Part shown: in pieces, positions 13,080 through 24,970 of the stretch
Layout: each line of letters starts with the position of its first letter
How positions within the stretch are numbered: the first letter of the stretch is position 1
Assembly (NCBI RefSeq): GCF_004664715.2
Contig: NC_051068.1
Location: 48,604,953 to 48,668,952 of the forward strand
Origin: Peromyscus leucopus
Lineage: Eukaryota > Chordata > Mammalia > Rodentia > Cricetidae
Reading direction: 5' to 3'
Length of the DNA: 64,000 nucleotides
Program-made: the position numbers and the translations under genes
Notes under the pieces: model-generated
Told to the model about the DNA's origin: nothing
What the model saw: only the letters and a program-made list of their open reading frames with translations
Databases searched by the model: none

Positions 13080-14505
13080 CATATTTAGAGATAGAAAGAA
13101 GTGGTATAAAGGGTAGAGGGGGAATAATTGTATAGTAGACGTTCAATGGTGAGGGAAAGAAGGACAAGATGGATGAATGACGAAGGTGAGGGATAACTAG
13201 CACTAAAGATTTTTCAAAATACTGTACAAGAACCTACTACTATAGAAGATTCTTAAAATTTGTATATACATGCACAAAGAATTTAATACCCTATAATAAG
13301 GCAATAGTGCTCCCATTAGACAACACATGAAAATAAATAAGAAGACCAGTTACAGGAATGGTGTTCTTGGCAAATGAAGCCCCATCAGTCCCCAGATAGT
13401 ACAGCTACCACCAATGTTCTTTTTTATCCTCCACACAGAACTTGAGAATAAGACCATAATGCTGAATACACCATAGACTTGAGTCATAGAAACATGGAAA
13501 GAGTAAGCTGAATACACCTGAAAACATCATCCATCTCTACAGGCTAGTTTTCCACAGTGGTGACAGGTGTTATTCATGTTTTCAGAGGAAAAATATAATC
13601 ACCAATTGTGTGAAAGCCAAGAACTATAAGGACAGGCCCGGAAACATTTGCCAACTGATACAATAGTGGCATAAATGTTATCTTAACAAACAGCTACTTT
13701 CCTACTGCGTTTAATCGACCCACGCCCAAGTTGAAACCTGTTATAGGAGCCAAGATCCTGTGGTTGAAAGGTCATAGGCCCCTAGGGGAAAACTTAGTAC
13801 TATTACTCTATTAAATGACCATTGAACTAAACTGACTGCTAATGACTAATCATTATACCTATAGATTAGTGCATTGGTCATTCTTCACCAGAAAAGCTTC
13901 TTTTTGCAGTAATTGGTGATTAATACAGAGACTTACAATTGATCAATACATAGAGAATAAGAGATTGTGGTATGATCAGACCTAAAGGAAACACTATATC
14001 ACACCATGCCATTCAAGGCTCAGTCATGGTGGAAGAGAAAACAGAATGATTGTATGATCCATGGTGATAGAGGACTAGAGGAAACACCGTTTTCTGGACA
14101 CAGCAGAGTAATTGCACATTACAGCAATTGTGACATCATGTATAATGCCTGCATAGCTCAGCACCCCTTTCAAAAGAATTCTATCATAGGAGTGGGGGTC
14201 CACATGAAATACAACCCTTATCTAAGGAACTAGTTTGTAGATGATAGCTTTTGGGAAATAGAACTCAATTTTCTTTAATGGTATGGTACCTTAGAGATAA
14301 TCACCCTCTAGTGAAGGCTGCTTGTCCAAGAATATAGGTGCAGCATATACTATACCTGATAGTTCAAAAAATAGAAAAGAACACAAATTTGGATGCGTAG
14401 GCAAGGAGAGATGGGTCTGGGAATAGTTGGGGGAGAGGTGGGTAGGATGAAAATGCATAGTATGTAATTCTCAAGACACTAATAAAGAATGTGGAAAAGA
14501 TACCA
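13080..14505 (+). mobile_element. L1 3' UTR, old Lx-type, sense
   Basis: It contains the conserved order of rodent L1 3' UTR blocks: 'ccaactgatacaatagtggc', 'tctattaaatgaccattgaa', 'gcttctttttgcagtaattgg', 'tacagagacttacaattg', and the tail block 'gagaggtgggtagg...atgtaattctcaagacactaataaa'. It ends at a polyadenylation-like AATAAA at about 14490. There is no ORF2, so the copy is 5'-truncated. The left edge is approximate. Confidence 0.65.
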
Positions 14506-17500
14506 CATGTTATACTATATATGCCCCCTCTTGCAACTGTACATCTACCTAGTATAGCTGGAGGCCTTTGTTTTTCGTTTGAGAAAATGGCCTATTTAAG
14601 ATAACAAACATGTATGCAACGGAAAGATGGAAGGTCATTTTTAATACTGGACAGATGGATGAAAAATTCCACAGAGTCCTTTTGCCAAGCACCTGGCATT
14701 ATTTGAATGACAGCTGATGATTAGAATCACAAAGAATTTGTATTATTATAGGTGACAGTGTGGCTAATTGAAGAGGTTGCTTATTACAGAATTGGTCAGT
14801 TTCCGTTTGGCTTCATCCAGGATCCAAGGGCTGCAGAAAACGAATACACAGCACAGGGTGTTTTCTTAGGGGAACTAAATGGAAGTGGGAGGAAGAGGGG
14901 AGGATGCCTTGCTGAGGGTGTAACGACTCACAGTGGGTTTGAGGTGTGTCATGCTGGGAAGATGCTCATAGCATAGTTTTAAAGTCGCAGAAGAAATAAG
15001 AGATAACGGCCCTTTAAGATACATTTTTATGTCATTTTCTAACTACACTTGGCCACAGCTTCTTTTAGGAGCAAGAAAACCTGATGTATTTGTGCTTCAT
15101 TATGATACGTATCACGGTTTCTAGATAAGAATATGCCAGGAGGCATCTTGGTAGAATGTTTTAAGAACACAACAGTGCAGACTGTGAGTATCAGTGCCTC
15201 AATTAGAATATTCAGCGTTCACATCTTTCAGAGGGGTTTGCCAAAGGCTTCCCAAGCTGTGCACGGAAGCTCTGCCCTTCCTTTGTGCTTTATTGAATCT
15301 ATTAGAAGACAAACACATCTCTCAGTCATCAGACTTCTTGCTGACAACACCTGTCAGCCTGTCACTCTACTTCATAGAGAGATACTGTAGGGCGTCACTT
15401 GACATAATTAGACAGCAAATGGGAAGAAACATATCCAAGATAATTATTCTCACAAAGGGAATGATCCAACTGTTTTTATCTGAAAATAAATTCAAGCAAC
15501 TACTTAGGGAATTAAGATTAGAATGGTTTTTCCATAAATACTGAGTAGTGGCAATAGAAATTGTGGTGGATTTTTTTAAATATTGCTAAGAAATTTAGAA
15601 ATGCTAGTATGGGAACAAATATTATAAAAGTGGTACTCTTATACAGAAAGTTAAGGAATATTAAGAAATAAATATGTCTAAGAATGATAATATTCTAATA
15701 GTTTTTTAAATCCCTTTATTGCTTCTCTTTAAATTAGAATATATTTTATTTATTCAGCACAAAGAGATTTCAATCTTTATAGGTCATATTTTCATTATTC
15801 ATAACGGAAGAGTATGGTCACAAAATTGAAAATGCTTTTTAAAATTTGTAGCCTTGTAGCCCCTTGTTTAAAGTTATAGCTGCTCTCTTTTTAGTCATCT
15901 CTTACATGAGAGACAGCTGTCATGCCAAGACATACATTTGCATGCATACATGCAATAAACACAAGTATTCTCGTCATGATATGATTCCTGTTTAGAAATC
16001 TATTCCTTGTCCAAGTCACAGGAAGGTGAGAAGACACACTGAGATTTCTCCCTTATAATTGTGGGAAATGTTTTTTTTTAAAAAAACTCTAAAGTTATTT
16101 TTGAAATAAAATGTTAACTGTGACCACCAAAAGGGAAAATATTATGATCATGAAATGATCTTGAAACAAGCTGCAATGTGGCTTTTGGAAACATCTATCA
16201 GGTTTTATTCTATGAAACTATTTACTATTTTCAATGTATACTTTGAGGACGGATATGAACATTCAATAAATTTGAAGTGAGCATTTTGTCTGGGAATTAC
16301 CCTAAGTAATTTCTCATAAAATCATAAAGTAATGGACTTTGGAAGTAACTATTATGAAAATAATATCAACCCTTTTCCATTATATGAGCCTTCAGTACTA
16401 AGTGTTGTGATACTACAATTGCCCACTTTTAGCATTGACCTTGGCAATTATACTTAACATTTGATAGGATGTTGACACAGCACACAAGCTATGGCTGTTC
16501 AACTTCACTTTATCAGTTTCACAGAACAAGGATCTAAAGTATGTTCATTTTTTTTCTTTTAACTTACTTTAGTGACATTCAGTCAGAATGTCAGTTTACT
16601 GTGTGAAGATTCAGTGCATGTCAGCTCACACATCAGTGGATTCATGTTCAAATTGCCATCCAGAATAGTCCAGGGTAAAAATTTGGTCACATATAAAACT
16701 GTAAGAAAACTGGAGAAAGCATGGAAAGAAAGGATGTTATGTTTGTTTTCATTAACTGGGAAATTTTATGGTGTCATATTTTGGGAAACACATTTGATTT
16801 CTTGTGAATCTGGTATCTCTAGACAATTTCTTTTGTACCACCAAGGCACTTAGTTTGCTTGGTAATGATTTTGCCCCAGGAGAATCTAAACTTCATTACG
16901 ATTTTGTATATACATATATGTGAGTGATGACGGATTCCAAAAGAGACAGGTGCTGGAGCTGACAAAGAAACAACGTATATTGAAAACTCCCTAAGAGAAC
17001 TTTAGATAAATGCATGCCAGGGATTAGTAACTGATTATATTTTTGTTAATATAATTGCATTAAATATAACTTAAATAATTAAATTTATTTTTTAAATGTC
17101 ATGTTTTTTTAGAAAGTTATATTCAGCAGAGCTGAAATTTATGAAGAGACCATCTGCCAGATGATTTAAGGGAAACAATCACCTCTCGGCCTTTTAAAGT
17201 AGATGATTTGAAGGAAAACACAAGCATCTGTTGATGATTTTATCAGCTCTGATTTTATTAAAGACTCAAAATTAAGTTTCTTTTTTTAAAAAATAAAAAT
17301 GTGCATGCTTCGTGCACTCTAATAGTTTTTAGAACCAGTGTTTATACGTTTTTCTCAAAGTAGCATAAGCTATGATCTCCTGGTTAAGTGTAACGACCCT
17401 TGTCAACACAAGACTACCCCAATGTTTCTATAAGAAATGTTTTCTGATGCTTTTATTTTTAGAACCTCTCCCCACTCTTCAAAAAGAATCAGAGAAAATT

Positions 17501-17814
17501 TTATCCAGTCACTTCTGAGTTTAAAAGAAAACAACAACAATAACAACAAGACCTCTTTATGAAGGAATTGTCGTCTCTATACTGAACTTGTTGCAATTAA
17601 GATCAGGAAAATTTGGTGAGCATCTACTTAAAAAGGTGCTGTGCAGGAGATACCATTGAGAGCAGTTTTATGAAACAAACAGGGAAGAAGGGACCTGGCA
17701 TTTTGGAGGATAGAAAACAGAAGCAGCTAATAAAATCATGTATTTAATCTGAGAATGTCAAGCTTGATGATAAAAGAATATTCAACTAAGAATCATTGTG
17801 GGGTCTCTCATATA
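14506..17814. other. Repeat-poor unique stretch of 3.3 kb
   Basis: This is one of the longest intervals without a recognisable repeat. The part at about 15.0-15.55 kb is less AT-skewed and includes an overlapping 116-codon frame without any recognisable domain. It could contain conserved noncoding sequence, which cannot be judged from one genome. Confidence 0.4.
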
Positions 17815-19710
17815 TAAGATCATTGATAAGAAAGTGCTGATCTATGGGTATAGCAGTATGTCATTAGGAGGCATTTTATTGCTGTATCCATTTGTCAGAA
17901 CAATAGTTTTTTTGGATTTCCCCTAGGCCCATTGCTGATCTAGTCACAGGCTCCTGGCCAACCAAGCAGTGTTCAGCATGGGATCCATCTCAAGGAGTGC
18001 GCCTTAAATACAATCAGGTAGTGGCTGTTTACTTGTAGATCAAAGAGTTTGTGGCTGGTTTAGTCTTTCCCTTTCTCCTTTGATAGCACACAGAGTAACT
18101 TCTGTACCATTGAACATTAGTCTGTATGGGTGAAGGCTCAAGGCATGCACTAGCTAGACTTCTCAGTGTTCAATGAGATGTAAGAGTGTTGTCTTCAGCA
18201 ACAGAATCTTATCATCAGATTGAGGAGAGTAATGTATAGACTTGGCAATAGCCTGAGTTTGGGAGTTTGCATGGGGCTCCTTTAGCCAACAGCTCAATTA
18301 GATGTAATGCATTATCAGCATAGGAATTTTATTTAAAGGTGAAAGATGTCTAGTTGGGGCTTTGTCTCCCCAATTATTTGTTAACTTCATCTATTTATAG
18401 ATTTTGCAAAGCTTGTACAGTAGTACTTTTCCATATAAATCGCTCATATGGCCTTTAGTTTTAGGTTTCCCTCCTCTTATTCCCTCCCTCCCTTAACCCC
18501 TGTTTCCTACACCATGCCCCATTCAATCATCGTGTTTCACTATGTGTACTCTGTGCTACATTTTCTATTGCCATCTCCTTGGAAGACTATTCCCTTTCTC
18601 CTAGTCTTTTATTCTATATCTAACTTCTCTGTTTATATGGACTGTAACGTGTCCACCAAAGTCCTAAAACCTGAGAGCTGACATCCACATATAAGAAAAC
18701 ACATATCAGTTTTGAGTTTTGTCTTTTATGGTCATACCTTACTCGGGATGCCATTTTTCTAGTTCTATTAATTTACCTGTGAATTTCACAATCTTTTTAA
18801 AAAAAATAGTTGAATAAATGTACATTTTCATTATCCATTTATGTGCTGATTAACTTCTAGGCTGTTCCCAATTTCTGGCTATAATGAATAATGTGGTGAT
18901 GAACATGGATGAGCAAGTGTTTCTTTAATAGGATGTAAACTTCTTCAGATATATGTACAAGATTGGTAAATCTCAATCTTGAGTTAGATCTCTCCCTGAG
19001 ACCTTGATGAACCACCCTATTAATTTCCATAGTGTTTGTAAAAGTCTATATTCCTACCAGCAATGGATGAGTGCTTCCCTTTCCCCAAATCCTTGCCAGC
19101 ATGAGCTATCATTTGCTTTATTGACCTTAGTCATTCTGACAGGTGTAAGATGAAATCTAAAATTAGTTTTGATTTGTATTTCCCTGATTACTAAGGATAT
19201 CAAACACTTCAGTGTTTTTCACGCATTTATATTTCATTTGTTTGAGAACCATCTATTTAGTTCTATACCCCATTTATTAGCTGGGTCCTTTGTTTCCCTG
19301 ATGTTCAGGTTTTGTAGTTCTTTATATATTTTAGAACTTAGCCCTCTATTTTGTGTGTAATTGGTGATTTTTTTTCCCTTTAAGTAGCCTACTGAATGCC
19401 CTTTACCATTCAGAATCTTCTCAGTTTCATGAAGTCCCATTTATTAATTTTTGGTTTTAGTGCCTGTGCTATCAGTGCCCTATTCAGAGAGGCTTTTCCT
19501 GTGCCAATGAGTTCAAGACCATTTCCCACTTTCTCTTCTATTATATTCAGGTTATCTGGTCTTAGTTTGGGGTCTTTGATACATTTGGAGTTGAATTTTG
19601 TGCAGGTTATAAATGTGAATCTATTTGGATTGTTCTACATGCAGCCATTTAGTTTGGCTAAGATCACTGTCTCACTCAGCTTTCATCAGATATACCATTT
19701 CCTATCATAG
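17815..19710 (-). mobile_element. L1 ORF2 C-terminus plus 3' UTR, inverted segment
   Basis: Read on the minus strand, about 18.8-19.7 kb encodes the C-terminal part of L1 ORF2. One 68-codon open piece at 19234-19440 has the characteristic 'LNGKGHSVGYLKGKKI' type text followed by the 'NKWGIELNRWFSNK' region. Further frames are broken by stops and frameshifts. Below about 18.66 kb it continues into L1 3' UTR text and ends near 17.82 kb before the 3' terminus. It joins a sense-strand L1 3' UTR segment at 19711, so the two are best read as one inverted insertion. The protein is non-functional. Confidence 0.85.
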
Positions 19711-20688
19711 ATTGGAATTAACACAGACACCCACAAATGTCTGTGGACAATGTGTAGAGAGACATTGAAACACTTATTGCTGAATGTGATATCTCTATCA
19801 AACCCTTACCATCATGGCTCAGAAAGCTATGCAGAAGAGGAGGCAGAAAGAATGTAAGAATCATAAGGTATGCATGATACCAAGAAAACCAGGACAGGAG
19901 ATACAAAAGTACTGATGCACAAATGAATTCACAAATATTGCACATGAAGGATTTCCAGCACTGAGAGAGAGAAGTGGATACAAGCCCCCATCCCCAAACA
20001 TCTATCTCCAACTGGCAAAGGAAAAAAAGTCAGTTTTCTACATTGGAGTCTCACTGAGTATATGAATCACACTTAAAGATAGATCTAAAACCAGTAGTTC
20101 TTAACCTGTGGGTCATGACCCCTTTGGGGCTGAAATTCCTTTTCACAGGATTGTCTAAGACCATTGGAAAACACAGAATCAAAACTCCAGCAAAATTAAA
20201 GTTATAAGGTAACAACAAAAATAATTTTATGATTGAGGGTCACTACAACATGAGGAACTGTGCTGAATGGTTGCAGTACTAGGAAGATTGAGAAACAGTC
20301 CCTTAGAGTTTCCACACAAAAGGAAATCAACTCAATGGTATTTTTGTAGATTTGTTGTTGCCTATTGATGCTTTGGGCATTTTGGAAAAAATCTCACTGG
20401 TCCTTTGTTTTCATATTACACTTTCAAACGTTGTGTTTCTAGTGGGTTTTCTATGTCTCTATATGTTTCTGGTGTTTTGGTTTTTTTTTTTTTTGCTTTT
20501 TATTTATTTATTATTTATTTTAATTCTAGTTCATTTGCTTTTTTATTTGTCATTCTGTTTTCTAAAAAGATAGAAAGAAAGCATGGGTTTGGATATATGG
20601 GGAGGTGGGTTGATCTGAGTGGAAATGGGTGAAGGGAAATCATGCTTAGCACATATTTTATGAATTGTCAATAAAGATAAAATAACTA
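19711..20688 (+). mobile_element. L1 3' UTR, sense segment of the inverted L1
   Basis: It starts at the block 'ttggaattaacacagacaccc' and runs through the usual 3' UTR order ('ctgatgcac...', 'gtggatacaagcccccat', 'caactcaatggtatttttg', T-rich part, 'gtgggttgatctgagtgg') to 'tgaattgtcaataaagataaaa'. In rodent L1 3' UTRs this text follows directly on the text found at the far end of the inverted segment (about 17.82 kb). It is interrupted by a URR1-like element at 20092-20299. Confidence 0.8.
20092..20299 (+). mobile_element. URR1-like non-autonomous hAT DNA transposon
   Basis: The left end is CAGTAGTTCTTAACCTGTGG with 'gtcatgacccctttggggct'. The middle has 'taagaccattggaaaacaca' and 'aataattttatgattgaggg', and the right end 'gattgagaaacagt' is the degraded inverted copy of the left end. 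Length about 208 bp fits a URR1-type element. It carries no transposase. The 8-bp target duplication is not clear. Confidence 0.85.
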
Positions 20689-20711
20689 GGTTTCCTTTAA
20701 GAGTGACACAT

Positions 20712-21012
20712 GTTTGAGTAGCTACTGATACTCAATGGCTGCTGAGGAAGGAACATTAATATCCTTTGTGGATGTGGCTGTTGGTAGGCTGTCTGTGCTC
20801 AGAGGATGGGCCCACAGGCCTCTGAGTATGGGCTGCACTATCATGACTCAGAGACTTATTAATAACCAAAAAGTAGGACATAAAGTTTGGAATGAGATGG
20901 GCATGAGGGACCCTAGGAAGACTACGATAGAGGCAAAGGTAGGTAGATATTATCAATACACATTGTGAAAATGTATGGAATTTCTGAAGAATAAATAAAA
21001 ATGTTTTAAAAA
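20712..21012 (+). mobile_element. Second L1 3' end fragment
   Basis: The blocks 'gggcccacaggcctctgagtatgggctgcac', 'aagtaggacataaagtttgg' and 'tacattgtgaaaatgtatgg' style text end at 'gaataaataaaaatg'. This matches the terminal 300 bp of a different rodent L1 3' UTR type from the one just upstream. It is probably a separate insertion or an older host L1. Confidence 0.65.
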
Positions 21013-21964
21013 GACAGTGCTAAAATACGAGAAAAAAAATAAATGAAAGTGTACTGTAACATTATAAAAATTAATATTGAAAATTTCTGTACCAACCCCA
21101 AATTCCTATTCTTTTCTCACATATACAATGCTATTTCTGATCTCTGGGTCTCTAGGTAGGTCAATTTTCCATCTTCATTCACTTTCCACTGGCTTGTTTC
21201 CATTTGTTTATCTCAAACTTATCTGTGTGAATCAACTTACACACCTCCCAGAGGTGGTTTTCTCATAGCTCACTCAGACTGGTAACCAATTTTCATCTTT
21301 TGTTGTAATGATCTCCTGCCTATATTGTAAAGAGATCCTGGACTTTATACCTTGCATTCATACTTTCTGAATGGACCTAGGTGCAAAAATCATACAAGAA
21401 ATACAAACAGGGTAATTTAGAAAACCCCTAGTAAGTAACTGGCTGGGTAGCATCTTAAATGTGCAATACCACACTAATCTTTTTGGTCACAGTGACCTTC
21501 TAACAGTTGAGCAAAAGTCAAGCCAAATGTCATACTTCTTTATAACTTGCTAGTCCTTCAGTTTTTGCTATTTTGGTTTAAGTTTGCTTCACAGCTTTGG
21601 GTTTTAACTCTCACAGTTTGAATGAGGACAACAGATGGGCAATCACCAGATGGGTTATTAGTAGAAACTCCCACTTACCTGGGTAGAATCACTTCAGGGG
21701 CAAGCCAGTCAATGTGAGACAAGCATATTCATTTTCAGGTGTATATTAACATGGTTTCATCTTTTGTGTTAGAAGCTCCAGAAGATCAGACACTTTTTCC
21801 CTTGTAGTAGGTGAGTCAGTCCAACCAATCAATCCTAGCAGTGAAGCAAGGCCATGCTGGATATGTCTCTCATTTTCAGTTTCTTTACTTCATGACCTTG
21901 GTCATAGTCAGACATCCAATGCATTTGTACTGTTAGCCTTTCTGAATAGAAATCAATTAATTTG
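21013..21964. other. Unique sequence, no recognised feature
   Basis: No signature was recognised. Confidence 0.4.
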
Positions 21965-22203
21965 AATCACATGCCCTTCCTCTGGCTTATAGATGTTGCA
22001 ACAGAAATGCATTTCAATATGTGTGTGCTTATGTAGAAAGAAAGATCAATAGGCAGGAGGGAAAACAGAGGGCGGGAAGAGGAGGTCTTTTCTTAGTTTT
22101 CCTAATAGGTAAATCTAATTGAACAAAGTTTGAATAGAATGAATTAAATTAAATCACATGCCCTTTCCCTGCCTTGTAGATGTTGCAACAGAAATACAAT
22201 TCA

Positions 22204-22253
<50 letters not shown>

Positions 22254-22320
22254 GGAAAAACAGGGAGTTTTTTCTTATGTTTCCTTATAGATAAATTTGA
22301 TTGACCAAAGTAATTATGCA
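21965..22320. repeat. Two-copy tandem duplication, about 187-bp unit
   Basis: Unit 1 starts 'aatcacatgcccttcctctgg' at 21965 and unit 2 starts 'aatcacatgccctttccctg' at 22152. Both share 'tagatgttgcaacagaaat', a GT-rich stretch, a 'cagag/caggga' block and 'cttatagataaatttgattg'-like ends. In unit 2 the GT stretch has grown into a long (GT)n; in unit 1 it is only four GT repeats. Confidence 0.8.
22206..22251. repeat. (GT)n microsatellite
   Basis: About 22 uninterrupted GT repeats, inside the second unit of the 187-bp duplication. Confidence 0.97.
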
Positions 22321-22369
22321 TTATATGATCAGTCTTTAGTTATTCAATTGATTTAAATATAAGCCCCCA

Positions 22370-22371
<2 letters not shown>

Positions 22372-22416
<45 letters not shown>
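22372..22416. repeat. (CA)n microsatellite
   Basis: About 22 CA repeats, lying 120 bp from the (GT)n tract at 22206 and complementary to it. Confidence 0.97.
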
Positions 22417-22422
<6 letters not shown>

Positions 22423-22910
22423 AATTACTGTTGAAACTGATTAAACCAAAGAACAGTACTAGGGGAACAGAGGAAAAAGAAATCACTGGTGGTTGTAATG
22501 TAAAATGGCATTGTTTTTTTTTTTTTTTCATTAACACACAGAGCTTTAACCAGATTTTGCTTGAGCTCCAGTGACCCTGTATGAAATAGAGACCTGATGC
22601 TGATGTTCCTTTCAAACACTTAGCTCATACAGAGCTTTTACATTCTCTAGAAGATCAGTTGTCTATTGTAAGACTACACAACAGTGTATTACTTGAGATC
22701 CTAAATCGTAGTATTGTTTTACCTTTAAGAAAAATATCAAGATTAGACAACATACTGATGCTCTTTTCCCTGGGAAGACTACCTCTCTCACTCCCAGTTT
22801 TCTTTAGTTTATTTATGTAAGCTTGTGGCCCTGAAAACACACAAACAAGTGAACATTATATGGATTGAGCAGCTTATATTTAGGAATATATGTATATAAG
22901 TATATATATT
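22417..22910. other. Unique sequence, no recognised feature
   Basis: No recognisable feature up to the LTR target duplication. Confidence 0.4.
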
Positions 22911-22916
22911 TACATG

Positions 22917-23425
22917 TGTAGCAGAAATCTTAAAAGTTCTTATTAATAAAATCAAACCTGAGCCAGGTATTGAGGTGAACACTAGAAAATCAGAGAGATA
23001 GAACAGGCCACAGCTAACCTCACCTGGCCAGCTTCTTAGCTGTTCTTGTTTCCTCAGACTGGAGGCCTCTGAGTCCTCATCCGGAATGAATCTCAGCTGA
23101 ACTGCTGCTCGAAAGCCTGAAGCTTAACCAGCTAAAAGTTTAACCAGCCAAATGCTTCTAGTTTCTGGTCTTCACATCTTATATATCTTTCTGCCTTCTA
23201 ACACCACTCTCTGGGATTAAAGGCTTGCTTTCTGGGATTAAAGGCGTGAGTCACCATGCTTAGCTTTATCCTTGAACAGATGGATTTCTGCCTCTGGAAT
23301 GCTAGGATTAAAGGCATGTGCTACCTCTGCCTAACCTTTATGTTTAATATTGTGGCTGTTCTGTCTCTGACCCCAAATAAGTTTATTAGTGTGCACAATA
23401 TTTCAGGGAACACAATACCACCACA
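22917..23425 (-). mobile_element. Solo LTR (B1-containing family), copy 1
   Basis: A 509-bp element with plus-strand termini TGTAGCAG and ACCACCACA, flanked by the exact 6-bp duplication tacatg at 22911-22916 and 23426-23431, which fits ERVK-type integration. Read on the minus strand it has a B1-derived block ('cctttaatcccag' repeats) followed by a TATA-like 'gatatataag', so the promoter direction is minus. There is no internal retroviral sequence. I cannot give a firm database family name. Confidence 0.88.
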
Positions 23426-23571
23426 TACATGCAATAACAATTAATGGGAAAAAAAGAGGCCACACACTTGAAGGAAAGCAAGGAGATATATATGGAAGGG
23501 TTTGGAGGGAGTAAAGGGGATGGAGAAATGTTGCAGTTATATTATAATATCAAAATTAAAATTAAATTAAT

Positions 23572-23610
23572 AGAAAGAAAGAGAGAGGAAGAAAGAAAGA
23601 AAAAAGGAAA

Positions 23611-23662
<52 letters not shown>

Positions 23663-23668
23663 AAAAGA
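23572..23668. repeat. 97-nt pure purine tract, (GAAA)n
   Basis: Starts irregular (gaaa/gagag/gaagaaaa) and becomes a regular run of about 15 GAAA units, with no pyrimidine on the plus strand from 23572 to 23668. Confidence 0.95.
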
Positions 23669-24673
23669 CAGACAGACTATGTACCCTCAGGTTATACTTG
23701 TCTTCAATTTCTAGGTCCCACAATACCCACCCCTCAAAAGGATCAAAGGAACATCAATATTGTGACAATGTTCATGGAAGCTGGGGCCTGATAGCCTGTG
23801 ACTTACATGGTAGGAGACTGTTACTAATACAGCCTCTGCAATCTTGTCCACCACTGGCATTTGCTGCTTATTGTGTGACTTTTCCTGTGGAGACATGTGC
23901 AAACATCTGTTCAGCCCAGATAGGGAGCCACCACCACCACCACCAACTACATAATGACTCAATCAAAGTCTAGGTTGGCAAACCAATGATTTCCCTGGAT
24001 TTACATATAGGAGAATGTGCTGAGAGGTAGTTTAAAGGAGCATGGGTAACACAAGGGCAGTCGCATCATCAAATGCCTGCACCAGATGGGTGACAACTCT
24101 TTAAAAGCTGCATCCCTGGAGTTCCTTGAATACCCTGTAAGCATCTCAGCTGAGAGGAATATTTCCTCTCCCCAGCAGTTGTTACTATTTGTGTAATCTT
24201 GGAGAGGACTCTTGTGAACCTTGTAATTTTCTGGAACTTCTTGAGCATTATAAATTTCATTCATTTCCTGAGTCTTGGGACCCTACCCCCTCCTTAAGGA
24301 GGGAATATTTAAATTCAGAGATAATAACCTAAATAACTGCTGCAACTATACTTTATGCTTTTGATACTGTGCAATGTGAGAGAAAACATTCAGCCCAAGT
24401 AGAGAGCAACATAAAAATTGAACAGAATAGTTAAACAAATGCCACTACACCTACTTATATTCTGTAAATTAAACCACCCAAGAGGAGTATCAGCGAGGAT
24501 GAAAATTCAGCAATGCTTTTAGCTGAAATAGTGTCTTTTTGATTGATCTTTGGTGTGTTTTGGATTTATTTTTGGCTATTATTGTTGAATCTTTGTTGAA
24601 AAAAACAGTTATGGTGTAAATAAAATTTAAACAATCTTTATTTGCTATATCTAATCAATTAGGGATTTGGAAA
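23669..24673. other. Unique sequence, no recognised feature
   Basis: A short CCA run (23930-23945) explains the poly-His/poly-Gly frames predicted here. No gene is supported. Confidence 0.4.
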
Positions 24674-24970
24674 GCTGGAGAGATGCCTCAGTAGGCAAGC
24701 ACTTAGAGCACAAAGTGTGAAGATCAGCATTTGGGTCCCCAGAATCTATGGAAAAGCTGCAAAGTGTGATGGATGCTTGTAATCTTAGGACTGGGAAGGC
24801 AAAGACAGGTGATCTATTTTGCAAACTGGTTAGCTAGGCTAGATGGGTTAGTGAGATAGTCAACCTTCGTAATAAAATGAAGAACAGTTGAGAAAGGTAT
24901 CTGATGTCAACTTCCATTCTCCACAGACAGGCACATGCATATGCATACATGTACTGGCACACATAAGTGG
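24674..24970 (+). mobile_element. B4 SINE, full length, diverged
   Basis: The tRNA-like head 'gctggagagatgcctcagtagg' is followed by a B1-like middle ('gctgcaaagtgtgatgg', 'taatcttaggactgggaaggc') and the B4 tail ('gatgtcaacttccattctcc', CA-rich end). This is the ID-plus-B1 layout of B4. Confidence 0.82.

Noticed and set aside
15133..15544. Two overlapping frames of 85 and 116 codons
   Set aside because: No domain, no signal peptide and no splice or poly(A) context. Overlapping frames in one block suggest low stop density rather than coding.
17180..17215. Text 'ctctcggcctttt' resembling the start of U2 snRNA
   Set aside because: The similarity stops after about 13 bases; no U2 body follows.
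23711..23962. Poly-Gly/poly-His open frames
   Set aside because: Explained by a short CCA repeat at 23930-23945.
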